A DNA stretch of 64,000 nt, taken from Delphinapterus leucas (Eukaryota; Chordata; Mammalia; Artiodactyla; Monodontidae). Shown here one piece after another: positions 35,746 to 47,028 of the stretch. Within the stretch, counting starts at the first letter, position 1. The number at the start of each line of letters is the position of its first letter. The notes beneath the pieces are model-generated. The model ran no database searches, was not told the DNA's origin, and saw only the letters and a program-made list of their open reading frames with translations. Position numbers and translations under genes: made by a program. The stretch covers positions 6,098,915 to 6,162,914 of the forward strand of contig NW_022098037.1 of NCBI RefSeq assembly GCF_002288925.2, in the 5' to 3' direction.

Positions 35746-37369
35746 CTTATCATCTCACTGTATTTTAAGTGTCTTTAAAGAGATGATGGGGGAATGGGGT
35801 GGACTTGAAGGATGAAGGAGATGGGAACTTTTTCCCTTTCTTCAGTCTTTGGGCCATTCTAATCTATTATTCTTTTCTGGGTACATGACCCTGAGTAGGG
35901 TCTTTACTTCTGTGTGTGTATATATGGTGGGGACAGGTCCTCTTGGAGATGAGGGTCTTAAAGAAGCCGGAGGATTCTTTCCAGTTTGAACTTTCAGGGA
36001 CTCTGGAAAAAGGACAGCCACCACCAGGCAGAGTGGGGGGTTGTGGTGAGGCTGGAACAATGCTGAGGATAAAAGGTGGTAGAAGAGAAGTTTACTGTTA
36101 TTTTTCATTTTGGAGTTGATTGGTTATATAAAAAATAATCCCTTCAGCTGAGAGTTTCACGGAAAAGGATAAATTGCCATGTAAATGATTTTAATTGGGA
36201 AAAGAAACAAAACATACCCAAATTCCATATGTTTTCAGTTAATGGACTTAGAAGACATTTAAAGATTTTCATCCCCAGCGAAATGTGTCCCTTGAATAGC
36301 CCCTAAGTGAAGATTCCCATCATCAACTACTTTGATGGGGGTGATCTTTAAAATCAAGAGTGCAGAATCTGCAATCTGGTTCTGGCTTTATTCACTGGCT
36401 GGGTAATCACCCCGGCCGTGGGTCTCTTTTGTGATGTGTAAAACGCGAATGCTACCTGTTCAGTCTGCTTCACAGAGATGCTATTTGATGTGTGCCCTTG
36501 GAGAAAAAACATTTCAGGGGTACAGATACCTGAGGTAGCATAATCATTTAAAAGTCTGCTGTGGTATTTGCTCCCTCTAATGGTTGGCTGTGAGTGGGTG
36601 AGAATGTGGTCACTTGGAAGCCAGATGTTTCCATCAGCAGAAATCAGAGGGAACAGGGAGGTAGCCAGGGGGGAAACCATGGCTCGAAAACCACGTTGGA
36701 GACAGTGTCATTTCCCTTGGCTTGGTATCATCGTGTGCCCTGGCCAGAGTGACACACGTGTGTCATGATGCCCCAGCACCCTGAGAACTTTCATGTCTCA
36801 GCTTGAAAAGAGACATGAAAGTTAAACAGCATGCCATCTGCTGAGAGGCTGCTTGGGGAAGGTGTGAGGGGCAGGAAGCAAATCGTGCCATTGGGCTCTC
36901 TGTGTACGGTCCATCCCCTGGGATGCACTGTCACCCCTCGCTCAAAGCTAACTATAGCTACAGCTCTTCCCAGACCTCAGATGGGGAGATTTTCCAAGCG
37001 CACAATGAGTTTCTGGAATCTGCAGGATGGACAAAGTTAAGGTCTCAGCTGCTTTGCTTAAGGGACTGTCCACTTCCTTTCCAGAGCCTTCCAGCCTTGT
37101 TCTGTTCCTTGGTCACTCACTGGCATGTGTAGACATATGACTCACAGCTGTGATGTCATGGACAATCATATCAAAGCCCCTTGGTGAAATCCCAAGAACA
37201 CTGAGTCTCGGCTCTCTTCTTTCTGTCTGTTGAGTGGGAGTGTCGTGAGTGCAGTGAGCATGCCTGCAGTGTGTGGGTCATATTTACGGCTCTGTGGAGA
37301 CTTCCCTCCCGTGTTTTGGGGCAATGCTGACGTGCTGTACCCTTTGGTCTTGCCTTTCATGTACCACAG
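35746..37369. other. Unassigned intronic sequence upstream of exon C
   Basis: No repeat family was recognised. A small perfect inverted repeat lies at about 36789-36822: 'actttcatgtctcagctt' is followed by 'aagagacatgaaagt'. Otherwise unremarkable. Confidence 0.45.
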
Positions 37370-37501
37370 GATCGATAAACAAATAAGCAGTTTTCGGAGA
37401 TGGTTACCTAAGAAGCCAATGAGGCTGGACAAGGAGACACTGCCAGACCTGGAGGAGAATGACTGCTACACTGCCCCTTTCAGCCAGCAAAGGATCCACC
37501 A
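37370..37501 (+). CDS. ANO4: Anoctamin-4, internal coding exon C
   Basis: This 132-nt exon supplies the third base of the split Arg codon, then IDKQISS, FRRWLPKKPMRLDKETLPDL and EENDCYTAPFSQQRIH, ending with CA of the next codon (probably His). It remains in the N-terminal cytoplasmic domain of ANO4. The acidic stretch followed by CYTAPFS and RIH is a recognisable anoctamin signature; ANO3 has a similar but distinct version. The acceptor ends ACCACAG and the donor is CA|GTGAGT. Like exon B it is phase 2-2 and a multiple of three. No in-frame stop or frameshift is present, so the three exons look intact. The continuation expected in the next exon (beginning with Phe-Ile-Ile) was not found before position 64000. 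Confidence 0.94.
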
Positions 37502-37649
37502 GTGAGTGTTTCCCGTGAAAGCCCTTGTCTTACTAAGGACACGCAGCTGTGGTAGAGCCCTCTCTGCGCGTCTTTGATTCCTTGGCCCGTGGAAGGAACA
37601 GCGTAGTGCCCTTCTCCCCTGACAGTCCTGTGAGTGTTCATATCCCTTT

Positions 37650-37870
37650 TATATTAGTCAGGGTAAGCAAACTGCTCTAACAGACAATCCCCACGTCTCA
37701 GCGACTTAACACAATTGAACGCTCGTTCGTGTGTGTGTTGGTGAACCACCTTCTGCGTGGTGATTCAGAGACCCAGACTTCTGTCTTGTGGCTTCGCCAA
37801 AGCCCAGTGCTTGGAGCCCCCTGAAGGCTCATCTGCCTTAAGCCAGCAGGTAAGGAAGCTGGTCTACACC
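37650..37870 (-). mobile_element. Ancient interspersed repeat fragment (LTR-like)
   Basis: 'attagtcagggtaagcaaac', 'tgctctaacagacaatcccc', 'acgtctcagcgacttaacac' and 'tggtgattcagagacccaga' resemble an old mammalian element of the same style as the one at 49628. Confidence 0.5.
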
Positions 37871-39440
37871 TTGCCCTATTGAAAAGAGGGATTGTTGAGT
37901 TAAAAAAAAAACAAAAAAACTCAGTTCACCTTTCAGCTCCCCTTTCTTTAACAACTCACCGAGTTGCCCCAGGAAAAGCCACAAAACCTAGCAGCCGGCT
38001 TCCTGGCTCATCTGTCAGTCTCTGAACAGTGATTTGTCACTTTTTACATGTGTGGTTGGGGGAGGGAGGTTAGACAAGTAATTGAGTATTTGAGGAATTG
38101 TGAAAGTGATAAAGAATTAACTCTGAAGCTTCTGATTTGACAAGAAATCATGGCCGGATGGCAGGGTCGGTGGTAGGAGAGAAAACCATGCCAAAGACTA
38201 TAAACAACCAGGCAAAGACAGCCTCTTAAAAGGAGGATAAATCAAGTCAGCCTGGCCTTGATCCCAGCCAGGCTTCAGGAATTCCTGGCTCTCCCTGTTC
38301 CAGCCATATAACAAGAGCCTCAGTAAAAATGACTTGCCTGAAGGGAAGAAAAGGGGTGACAGATTTTTTAAAAAATAGGTTGCCAACTTTGACAAAAAAA
38401 TAAACCAAATGGCAGTTGCAGGGAATGCAAGCTGGGGGCACATTTCAGCAACAGAAAATCAGTTAAAGCCTGTGGGCTTCTAGAGGGCGAAGGAGAGAAG
38501 AAAAATCAAAGAATAGATGCTCTGCATCAAAACGTATAATGCACGGGAAACAACTCCATTAAACTACTGAAATAGCCAAACTTTGGATCCCCACAGGTTG
38601 GATTGATGCCAAACAAGCCCCATTATGTGAATGTTTAAAAGGGTTATTGAAGAAGACGTGAAACTCAGAGCCCAGCCTCAAAATCCTAGTTAAATCCTCC
38701 ATGGGAAATAAGAACTGAGCGAGATTTCATGTTAAGTCAGAGATCAGGACCTAGCATGTTTTCTGAAAAGAAAAAGACAGATGAAAGCTGATGTGTTCCC
38801 ACTCTTAATTTAAACCCTCACTGTGCCTGTGTTGTTCATCTTGAAGTTTCTTACACAAGTGGTTGTTTGTCTTTAAATCCTCCCGGAGTAGAGTCTGGTT
38901 TACGTGCAGGTTTTCACTTTGCTTCTTACCTGCTTGAGAGAGTGCCTGGCACAGTGTAGGAGGGTCTCAAAAATTTTAGATGGATGGATGGGTGGAAGAA
39001 TCAATGAAATATATGTTGTGTGCCTGGGGTTTGTTTTACTTCAAAGGGACACAGGTAAATGGAAGAGGAAGATTTCCTACTCATTTTCATGCTGGTTATG
39101 TTTCCTAATGTTCTGGCTTTAGAACAAAGTTTCTCAGGAGGGTTCTCAAAATCTGAAGCACCTGGGCACCCATCAGGATCTTGAGGGACTAGAACTGAGA
39201 ATCATACCTTTACAGGTATTTTAAACTATATAATAAATGAGAGATGATAGCATGTGGGATGGCGGCATTCAGCCATCTCTCACATATATTTGAGAAGCTT
39301 TTTTGACATGTTTTGGTATTCACTCACTGAATTATTGATTCATTCAGCGGTCACTAATTTGATGCCTGCTTCTTGCCAGACACCGTCTTGGTACAGGGGA
39401 TATAAAGATAAATTAGACACAGCCTTGACCTTACCTAGTA
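37871..39440. other. Unassigned intronic sequence
   Basis: No exon was recognised. Possible short MER5-like text at 39125-39190 and reverse L2-like text at 39310-39430. Confidence 0.4.
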
Positions 39441-39444
39441 AATA

Positions 39445-39955
39445 GATCATTTTATTTTACTTTAAATTTTGTTGGAGTCTAGTTGATTTACAATGTTGTG
39501 TTAGTTTCAGGTGTACAGCATAGTGATGCAGTTACACATATATTCATTCTTTTTCAGATTCTTTTCCTATATAGGTTATTACAGAATATTGAGGAGAGTT
39601 CCCTGTGCTATGCAGTAGGTCCTTGTTGGTTATCTGTTTTATATACAGTAGTGTGTATATATTAATCCCAAGCTCCTGATTTATCCCTCCCCCACCCCCC
39701 TTTCCCCTTTGGCAACCATAAGTTTGTTTTCAAAATGCATGAGTCTGTTTCTGTTTTGTAAATAAGTTCATTCATATCATTTTTAAAACTAGGTTCCCCT
39801 AATTTTATGATATGAGTGATACCATATGATACTTGTCTTTCTCTGTCTGACTTACTTCACTTAGTATGATCATCTCTAGGTCCATCCGTGTTGCCGCCAA
39901 TGGCACTATTTTGTTCTTTTTATGGCTGAGGAATATTCTTCTTTATCCATTCCTC
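39445..39955 (-). mobile_element. L1 3' end, 5'-truncated
   Basis: 'ttttgttggagtctagttga', 'tttcaggtgtacagcatagt', 'ataggttattacagaatatt', 'cccctttggcaaccataagt' and 'tatggctgaggaatattctt'. The flanking duplication is degraded and could not be set. Confidence 0.88.
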
Positions 39956-40177
39956 TGAGAGTACACCATTTTAAATAATTGTAGACAGTATGTTGGGTGT
40001 GACTTAAAAGAGGGAGTGCTCCATCCTCCAGATTTGGAAGGAGGTTGGTAAGAGATGAGGGTGGGTCACAAGAAGAAAACGCTTGAGATGGGTCTTGAAG
40101 GATGACAGTTGTCCAGGTAGGTAAGGGAGAAGCACATCCTAAAAAGAGAGAATAACATATGTATAAAAGTATAAAGA

Positions 40178-40393
40178 GGGCTTCTCTGGTGGCGCAGTGG
40201 TTGAGAGTCCGCCTGCCGATGCAGGGGACGCGGGTCCGTGCCCCGGTCCGGGAAGATCCCACATGTTGCGGAGCGGCTGGGCCCGTGAGCCATGGCCGCT
40301 GAGCCTGCGCGTCCGGAGCCTGTGCTCCGCAGCGGGAGAGGCCCCAGCAGTGAGAGGCCCGTGTACTGCGAAAGAAAAGAAAAAAAAGAAAGA
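40178..40393 (+). mobile_element. Young cetacean CHR-type SINE, full length
   Basis: 'gggcttctctggtggcgcag', 'gatgcaggggacgcgggtcc', 'gagcctgcgcgtccggagcc' and 'gaggcccgtgtactgcgaaa', then an A/G-rich tail. The target-site duplication is obscured by the A-rich flank. Confidence 0.92.
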
Positions 40394-40424
40394 TGCACGA
40401 CTAATCATGTCACTTCACCCAGTT

Positions 40425-40960
40425 TAAAAACCTTAGAACAAATATGAAAATTATTGAGAATGACCTACAAGGCCTTGAATGACCTGGCCATGCTGCCAAC
40501 TCCTCTCCAGCCTTATCTGCCTTCACTGCCTTCCACCCCTCACTTCTTATGATCCAGACACATACAGCCTCCCTCAGTTCTTTGGATGTACTCTGCCTCA
40601 GGACATTTGCACATGATGTTTCCTTTCCTAGCATTCTCTTCCCGTTCCTTCCCCCCTTCCCCAAGTTTATTCTTATTCATCCTTCAAAAGTCAGCTCCAG
40701 AGACTTCCCTGGGAAGCCTTCCTCCCATCCTTCCAAAGACCAGGTCTCTTTGCTTTAGCAGAATGTTTCACATGTAACATTTTTCATATAGTAGATTTTA
40801 TAATTATTTGGGTGTTATATGATTAACGCCTAACTCTCCAGGTAAACTTTGAACTCCATGGAGGCATAGGCCATGTCTGTTTCTGCTCACAATTATATCT
40901 CCAATACTTAACACAATGCTTAGCGTACAGTAAGTGGATGCTTCATACTTGTCTGTTAAA
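40425..40960 (+). repeat. L2, plus orientation
   Basis: 'gacctacaaggccttgaatg', 'acctggccatgctgccaact', 'cctcaggacatttgcacatg', 'cttcaaaagtcagctccaga' and 'ctccatggaggcatagg' in order. Confidence 0.88.
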
Positions 40961-41214
40961 TGAAGTAAGGATAAAAGTAATAAAGATAACATGGAATAAT
41001 CATAATTTTTTGAACTGCATTGTACGAAAGAATTCAGACTTGAGACTCAAAACACAAATAGCCTAGCTTTCTAGTTCCTAGTTAGTTCAAACAAATACCC
41101 GTGTTGGGAAGCAATAAAAGCAAACCTGTGGGTACACATCTTTATATAAATCAACGTATAGTGCTGTCGGTCATTTTATATGGTTCACCGAAGGTGGTCC
41201 TACAGATGGGAAAA

Positions 41215-41370
41215 CTTTATTAGATGCCAGATACTATTTTAAAGACTTTAATCCTCACAGCAACCTGATGGGAGAGGAGGTATTATTATCACCATTCAAC
41301 AGAGGAAGAAATCAAGGCACAAAGAGGTTAAGGAACCTGCAGTAGGTTACACAGCTAGACTAGTCCACCT
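41215..41370 (-). repeat. MIR SINE, minus orientation
   Basis: 'actttaatcctcacagcaac', 'caacagaggaagaaatcaag', 'gcacaaagaggttaaggaac' and 'taggttacacagctag'. Confidence 0.82.
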
Positions 41371-41829
41371 GCCTGAACAACCCCCAAGTATCAGTGGTTT
41401 AACTCTGTAGAAGCCCGTCTGTTGTCCACATCATGGCCTAGTGCAGGTCACCACATGGAGGGAGGTGCATTGTCCCTTCTCCATACAGACCTTCGGGTAC
41501 CCAGGCTACTTCTGTCTGGTGACCCTGCCATCCCCTAAATCCCTTCCATCTGGTTTACCGAAGCGGGGGAAAAGAGAGAGGAGTGATTTTGTAGGAAGTT
41601 TTATGGGCCAGTTTTAGAAGTGGGGTACAGCACTTTTGCCCACATTTCATGGGCCAGAGCTCATCAGGTAGCGACCCCTAACTCGAGGGATGCTAACATA
41701 AATACCTGTGTGCCCAGGAGGAAAAGGGAAATAGGTTTGCTGAATAACTAGACAGTGATGGATCAGGAATTCAGATTCAGACAGAGAGGCACTAGGTCCC
41801 ACACTGTTCAACATCGTGCTCTGCTGCAG

Positions 41830-42070
41830 GATGTCTCAACCTCGGCACTTTGATATTTTGGGCTGAATAACTCTTCTGTGGGGGCCTGTCCTGTGCATTG
41901 CAGGGTGGTTCATAGTATCCATGGCTTCTATCCATCAGATGCTAATAGCAATTTCCTGCCTCTCCCCTTAGTTGTGAAAATCAAAAATGTCTCCAGACAG
42001 TGGCACGTTTTCCCTTGTGGTGGTTGGTAGGGTGAATACAAGATCCCACCCCCTCCCTCCTTGAGAACTG
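41830..42070 (+). mobile_element. MER20 (hAT-Charlie DNA transposon)
   Basis: 'tctcaacctcggcactttga', 'gggggcctgtcctgtgcatt', 'tctatccatcagatgctaat', 'aaaatgtctccagacagtgg' and terminal 'ccttgagaactgtc'. Confidence 0.87.
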
Positions 42071-42604
42071 TCTCTCTACTGTCTTTTATCACATGACACC
42101 CTTCAGGCAGGCCCACCCACTCTCTGAGATAAATTAAGCTCCGGTTGAAGCTGATGGCTGTGACGGACAAGTCCATTCAGGAATTAATTTCTTCCTCTTC
42201 TCCTCCTTACCTGTGAGTGTTGGCCTTCTTCAGTAGCACTGCCCTTCATTCTTAAAATGGCATCAGCAGTAATACCCTTGAGGCAATTATTTTCTAAGGT
42301 CGATACTCATAATAAAGCTTTTTCTGCTGGGAGACAGAGAAAAGGTAATGTGCGAAAAAGAGTCATGTCCTTTTTTATAATATACATATACGGTGTATTC
42401 TTTCAAGAAATAGATCAATTCTAAAATGCCTTTCAGAAAAATATTTGTGTAAGGTACAGAGAAAAATGTTCCTTCCTGCAATTGAAAATTTCTATCATTA
42501 CCATTATTTTATTTTGATGAAAATCCATAAAAAGTGAGGTGAAATTAAATACTGATCACTTCCTAATGGAAGAATCTGAAATGTTTGTTTGTTGTGTGTG
42601 CATG

Positions 42605-42745
42605 TGTTTAAATCAATATTCCTTCATTCACATGCTCCACGCCTGTTGTTGTTCTGGGGGCTTGGGAATCAACAGTGAATAAATAGGCCGAGATTCCTGC
42701 CCTCCTGGAGCTTCCATTTTAGCTGGAGGTGACCAACGTTAAGTT
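42605..42745 (-). repeat. L2 fragment, minus orientation
   Basis: 'ccttcattcacatgctccac', 'gggcttgggaatcaacagtg', 'gattcctgccctcctggagc' and 'ttccattttagctggaggtg'. Confidence 0.75.
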
Positions 42746-42751
42746 ATAAAC

Positions 42752-42980
42752 CAGTGGGTCTCAATCAGGGGAGTGATTTGGCAACGTCTGGAAACATTTT
42801 TGGTGATCCCAACCTAGGGTGAGGGCTGCTACTGGTATCTAAGGGGTGGTATGGTATCTAAGGGGTGCTACTGATATCTAAGGGGTGCTACTGGTATCTA
42901 AGGGCAGGGATGCTGCTTGACATCCTTCAGTACTCGGCAGCCCCACAACAAAGAATTATCCAGCCCTGGAGGTCACTAGT
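42752..42980 (-). mobile_element. MER20 with internal tandem expansion
   Basis: 'cagtgggtctcaatcagggg', 'caacgtctggaaacattttt', 'cagggatgctgcttgacatc' and 'ccccacaacaaagaattatc' are reverse MER20. The middle has four copies of a roughly 20-bp unit (ggtatctaaggggtgctact) at 42834-42905 where the consensus has one. Confidence 0.86.
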
Positions 42981-42984
42981 GCTG

Positions 42985-43080
42985 ACGTAAAACTTTTTTG
43001 GAGTCTAGTTGATTTACAGTGTTGTGTTAGTTTCACGTGTACAGCATAGTGATTCAGTTATACATATACATATACTTGGA
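42985..43080 (-). mobile_element. L1 3' end, very short
   Basis: 'cttttttggagtctagttga', 'gttgtgttagtttcacgtgt' and 'acagcatagtgattcagtta' represent only the last 95 bases of an L1. Confidence 0.85.
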
Positions 43081-43770
43081 ATGGAATTTCCTCACTTGCC
43101 TTTCTCCCCCTGCTAGACTGAGCCACTGAGTGCAGGGACCGTGTGCCTGGCGGCCAGCGGCACCCGGGGCTCGAGCGTAGGACCAAAAGAAAAGGAGAGG
43201 AATCAGCAGAGTTGGCATTCTTGCCATCCCTGGAGGACAGAGCCTGGGCTCTGGAGTCAAGTTCGCTCATCTCCTAAAGCCAGGACACCCAGAGGAAGGG
43301 TTGAAAAACATAAAGAGTATGTCATAAAACATAAACATAAAACATCAAGAGTCAGTGGTGGTCTCCATGTTCAGCTTGAAACTACCCCTGGCTTTTGCTG
43401 ATTTACTTTTTGTCTCAATTCTGCTGAATGACCATTTTTCCTCTCCGTTAAATTCTGATGTCAGGACTAATGCCTGACCCCAAGATATTTAACTCATGCC
43501 TCAGACATTTTAATTTCATGTGTCATGTGCATATATGAAAAGGACAGTATAAAAAGACCACTTGACATGAAATTGGCTTACATGCCTTTTTTCCCCCTCT
43601 AGACATTGAGCTAGGAAATCATGTAAAAGTCTAGGGAGTAACAGAATGGCACATCTCTTGGTGCCCAAGAAAGCACTAACCATGGAAATCTGGGTGCTGG
43701 GCCAGCAAGGGCTGGTAAGGACAGGAGAAAGTTGCTGAAGGGGATGGGGCGTAGAAGTTTCTCTGTAACT
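43081..43770. other. Unassigned intronic sequence
   Basis: Two or three overlapping frames of 68-93 codons; none recognised. Confidence 0.4.
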
Positions 43771-43786
43771 CACCCCCCCCCCCCCC

Positions 43787-44368
43787 TTTTTTAACATCTT
43801 TATTTGTGTATAATTGCTTTACAATGGTGTGGTAGTTGCTGCTGTATAACAAAGTGAATCAGCTATACATATACATATATCCCCATGTCTCTTCCCTCTT
43901 GCGTCTCCCTCCCTCCCACCCTCCCTGTCCCACCCCTCTAGGTGGTCACAAAGCACCGAACTGATCTCCCTGTGCTATACGACTGCTTCCCACTAGCTAT
44001 ATATTTTACGTTTGGTAGTGTATATATGTCCATGCCACTCTCTCACTTGGTCCCAGCTTACCCTTCCCCCTCCCCGTGTCCTCAAGTCCATTCTCTACGT
44101 CTGCGTCTTTATTCCTGTCCTGCCCCTAGGTTCGTCAGAACCGGGTTTTTTTTGTTTTTTTTAGATTCCATATATATGTGTTAGTATACGGTATTTGTTT
44201 TTCTCTTTCTTACTTCACTCTGTATGACAGACTCTAGGTCCATCCACCTCACTACAAATAACTCAATTTCATTTATTTTTATGGCTGAGTAATATTCCAT
44301 TGTATATATGTGTCACATCTTTATCCACTCAACTGTTGATGGACACTTAGATGTAATCCCCCTTTGAT
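43787..44368 (-). mobile_element. L1 3' end (second L1 subfamily), 5'-truncated
   Basis: 'aacatctttatttgtgtata', 'gctgctgtataacaaagtga', 'cctctaggtggtcacaaagc', 'gtatatatgtccatgccact' and 'tatggctgagtaatattcca'. Same subfamily as 30177-30472 in the other orientation. A 14-C tract (43773-43786) abuts its poly(T). Confidence 0.92.
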
Positions 44369-44514
44369 TACATAATCACTTGAACCTTCCTGTCAACCGA
44401 ATAGGCCAGCAGACCATGGCAGTGAGGTGTGGACAAGAGTGGTCAGCCAAACGGCAGTCTTCAAGTAGTAGCAGTAGCCATTGCAAGATAAGGGTGACAA
44501 GCGCCCACTGTTAA

Positions 44515-44690
44515 AAAACAATCGTGTGTTCCAGAATTATAATGTAGATGCATTACAACTCTGAGGGTACAGGCAGTGTGATGAAGGTCAGAGAGACTAA
44601 GTGGCTTGCTCAAGGTCACTCCAGTCAATGGCAGACTAGTGAACAGGAGAGAAGTGTGTTTTCTCCACAGTGCTGCCACCTCAGGTATGT
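44515..44690 (-). repeat. MIR-like fragment, minus orientation
   Basis: 'gtcagagagactaagtggct', 'tgctcaaggtcactccagtc' and 'aatggcagactagtgaac'. Confidence 0.5.
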
Positions 44691-45689
44691 GCCACATGAA
44701 CGGGGCCAAAGTACATAGAGTTTTTCAGTTTTACACTAGCGCGAGCCTATAAATATAAAAATATTGGATCGCCTTTGGAGTTTATTGTTGAAGCATTTGA
44801 GGTGGGGTAAAGAGAGAAAGAAAATAAAATGGTAAAATATAAGTAAATATTCAAGCCAAGGAAAATATCTTTTAGAGTAGGCATTCAAGTTTGGGGAAAA
44901 AAAAAGGCTCAGATTTGCAGACCTTGATGGCCTATATATCTGTAATGGTTGACAAATAAGCCAATAAATTGGGCCCTAAGCCTAGTGGGCAGAGCAGAGG
45001 GAGAAATCTGCTTAGCAATCCTTCAGAGAAGTAGTGCATTTCCTAGCATTTTCCTAGCAACTGCAAGAAATAAAGTTCTTGCACAGGGAAGGAGGGCTCT
45101 GAGTGAAGTGTCCTCAGCAACGTCCTAGAGTAAACTCCTGCTAGGGCTTCTCCAGGGACTGTTTCTGGCAGGCCCCTCAGTGTGGTTCTGGAGAATTAAT
45201 TGCTCACGGCCATAACCTTCTGTAGGAGTTTAGGCACGTCTTCAGCAGAAGGCTACAGTCTACCCTAAACTAACCTCATTGTAAATCTCTGTTGTTTGAA
45301 CTACACTCTACAAAAATTAAAGTTGAGAACTTATTAAAAAGCAAATAGCCTCACATTCCGTTTGAACATATATTCATGCTTGAGAAGCAGTAAAAGCAAA
45401 CCTATGGGTAGGCATGTTTATAAGCCAATGCAGGATGCCGTTTGGTCGTTTTATGTGGTGTTGCCAGAGTGGGGCCCACAGGCTGTTTACCAGCCGTGAT
45501 TGTATGGGCACCTGAAATTTGATCCCACAGAGGACTCTCCTGCACTAGCCACCTGAGGGGCCCAAGGTTGTCATCATTAGGGACAGTCATTTTATTGAAG
45601 AATTATAGTTCAGGAGACCCCTCTCAAACTCAATTTCCGAGAAGGCAGTTCAACACAACAGTAGGGAGTTTACTGAAGGAATAATGACA
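44691..45689. other. Unassigned intronic sequence
   Basis: No named repeat or exon. Segments 'gaagcagtaaaagcaaacct' (about 45385) and 'gaagcaataaaagcaaacct' (about 41108) are alike and begin a shared stretch of about 90 bases, so an unnamed dispersed repeat is likely. Confidence 0.45.
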
Positions 45690-45905
45690 TCTCATATTTA
45701 TATGGTGCTTACTAGGTTCCAAGTACTTCACAGTTACAAATTCATTAGCCCTGTGAATAAGGTATAGCCATTATCCCCATTTTTATAGAGGAGGAAACGG
45801 AGGCACAGAGAAGTGAAGTAACTTGCCCAAGGTTACACAGTTGGTAAGTGGCAGGGCTTGGATTCTCAGGTCCCATACTCTGGCTCCAGTCTTATCCTCT
45901 TAACA
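45690..45905 (-). repeat. MIR SINE, minus orientation
   Basis: 'atttatatggtgcttactag', 'ccatttttatagaggaggaa', 'acttgcccaaggttacacag', 'ttggtaagtggcagggcttg' and 'atactctggctccagtctta'. Confidence 0.92.
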
Positions 45906-45914
45906 TTGTGTATT

Positions 45915-46660
45915 ATGTATTTGTGGCTGCTGTAAAATATTACATAAATTCCACGGCTTAAAACAGCACAAATTGTTTTATGGTTCTATAGGTTAGAAGT
46001 CCAACATGGGTCTCACTGGGCTAAAATCAAGATGTGGAAGGGCTGCATTCTTTTCTAGAGGCTCTAGGAGAGAATCTGTTTCCTTTGCCTTTAACAGCTT
46101 CTAGAGACTGCTGCATTCCTTGGCCTCACGGCCCCGTCTTTCATCTTCAAAGCCAGCAACAGTCCTTCTCACATCACTTTATTTCACTCCTTGCCTCTGT
46201 CCTTACACCTCCTTCTCTGACGCTTCTGCCTTTCTCTTCCATCTTTAAGGGCCCTTGTAATTACACTGGCCCCACCTGGATAATCCAGGCTAATCTCCCT
46301 GTTTTGTTTTGTTTTGTTTTGTTTTGTTTTGTTTTGTTTTTGCGCAGGCCTCTCACTGTTGTGGCCTCTCCCGTTGCGGAGCACAGGCTCCGGAAGCGCA
46401 GGCTCAGCGGCCACGGCTCACGGGCCCAGCCGCTCCGCGGCATGTGGGATCTTCCTGGACCGGGGCACGAACCCGTGTCCCCTGCATCGGCAGGCGGACT
46501 CTCAACCACTGCGCCACCAGGGAAGCCCCCTAATCTCCCTGTTTTAAAGGCAGCTGATTAGCAACCTTAATTCCCTTTTGCTACGTAGCTTAACATGATC
46601 ACATGTTCTAGGAATCAGGATGTGGACATCTTAGGGGACTGTTATCCTGCCTGTAGCTCA
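45915..46660 (-). mobile_element. Ancient LTR-like element, split by a young SINE
   Basis: 'gtggctgctgtaaaatatta', 'gaagtccaacatgggtctca', 'aggagagaatctgtttcctt', 'catcttcaaagccagcaaca', 'ccacctggataatccaggct', then after the SINE 'agcttaacatgatcacatgt' and 'gtggacatcttaggggactg'. Same family as 33745-34375. No retroviral coding potential. Confidence 0.75.
46306..46529 (-). mobile_element. Young cetacean CHR-type SINE inside the LTR
   Basis: A (TTTTG)n tail, 'gcgcaggcctctcactgttg', GC-rich core and 'gccaccagggaagcccc'. A perfect 16-bp duplication (ctaatctccctgtttt) lies at 46290-46305 and 46530-46545. The 175-codon frame at 46034-46561 is just LTR plus SINE read through. Confidence 0.95.
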
Positions 46661-46774
46661 GCTATGTGAATGTGCCAATCTGTAAAGCCCCAAGGATCTA
46701 GAACAGGTAAGTTTTGATGGGGGAAAGAAGGAAGAAAGGAAGGGCTGGAGGGTTTGGGCAGTAGGATTTGGAGA

Positions 46775-46870
46775 CATTAAATGAAATGACATGTAAAATA
46801 CTTAGCCTGGTACCTGGCCCATGGTAAAGCACTCAGTAATTGATAGCTATTATTATTTTTATTATTAATA
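46775..46870 (+). repeat. MIR 3' fragment, plus orientation
   Basis: 'aaaatacttagcctggtacc', 'tggcccatggtaaagcactc', then 'agtaattgatagctattatt'. Confidence 0.7.
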
Positions 46871-47028
46871 CTAACAGTGCTAGTAGTTTGTATTCCTACT
46901 ACTATGAACCAGGAGTACAGTGAGAATCCTTGGGAGAATCTCTAAAGACTTGCAGTTGGTGTATAAAGGGAAGGTTTGAGGTACGAACAGTGATTTTTGC
47001 AATGGTGACTATCTGACCCGAACTGGAA

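Larger units (their letters stand above)
27393..37369 (+). other. ANO4: ANO4 intron between exons B and C
   Basis: This 9977-bp intron begins GTTAGT and ends ACCACAG. It holds two MER5A copies, an L1 tail in the plus orientation, an older CHR SINE, an ancient LTR, a 58-bp tandem duplication and several MIRs. It contains no convincing additional exon. Confidence 0.85.

Noticed and set aside
46034..46561. 175-codon plus-strand frame
   Set aside because: It is an ancient LTR read through into a young SINE and its tail; the C-terminal part is the same translated SINE seen at six other places.
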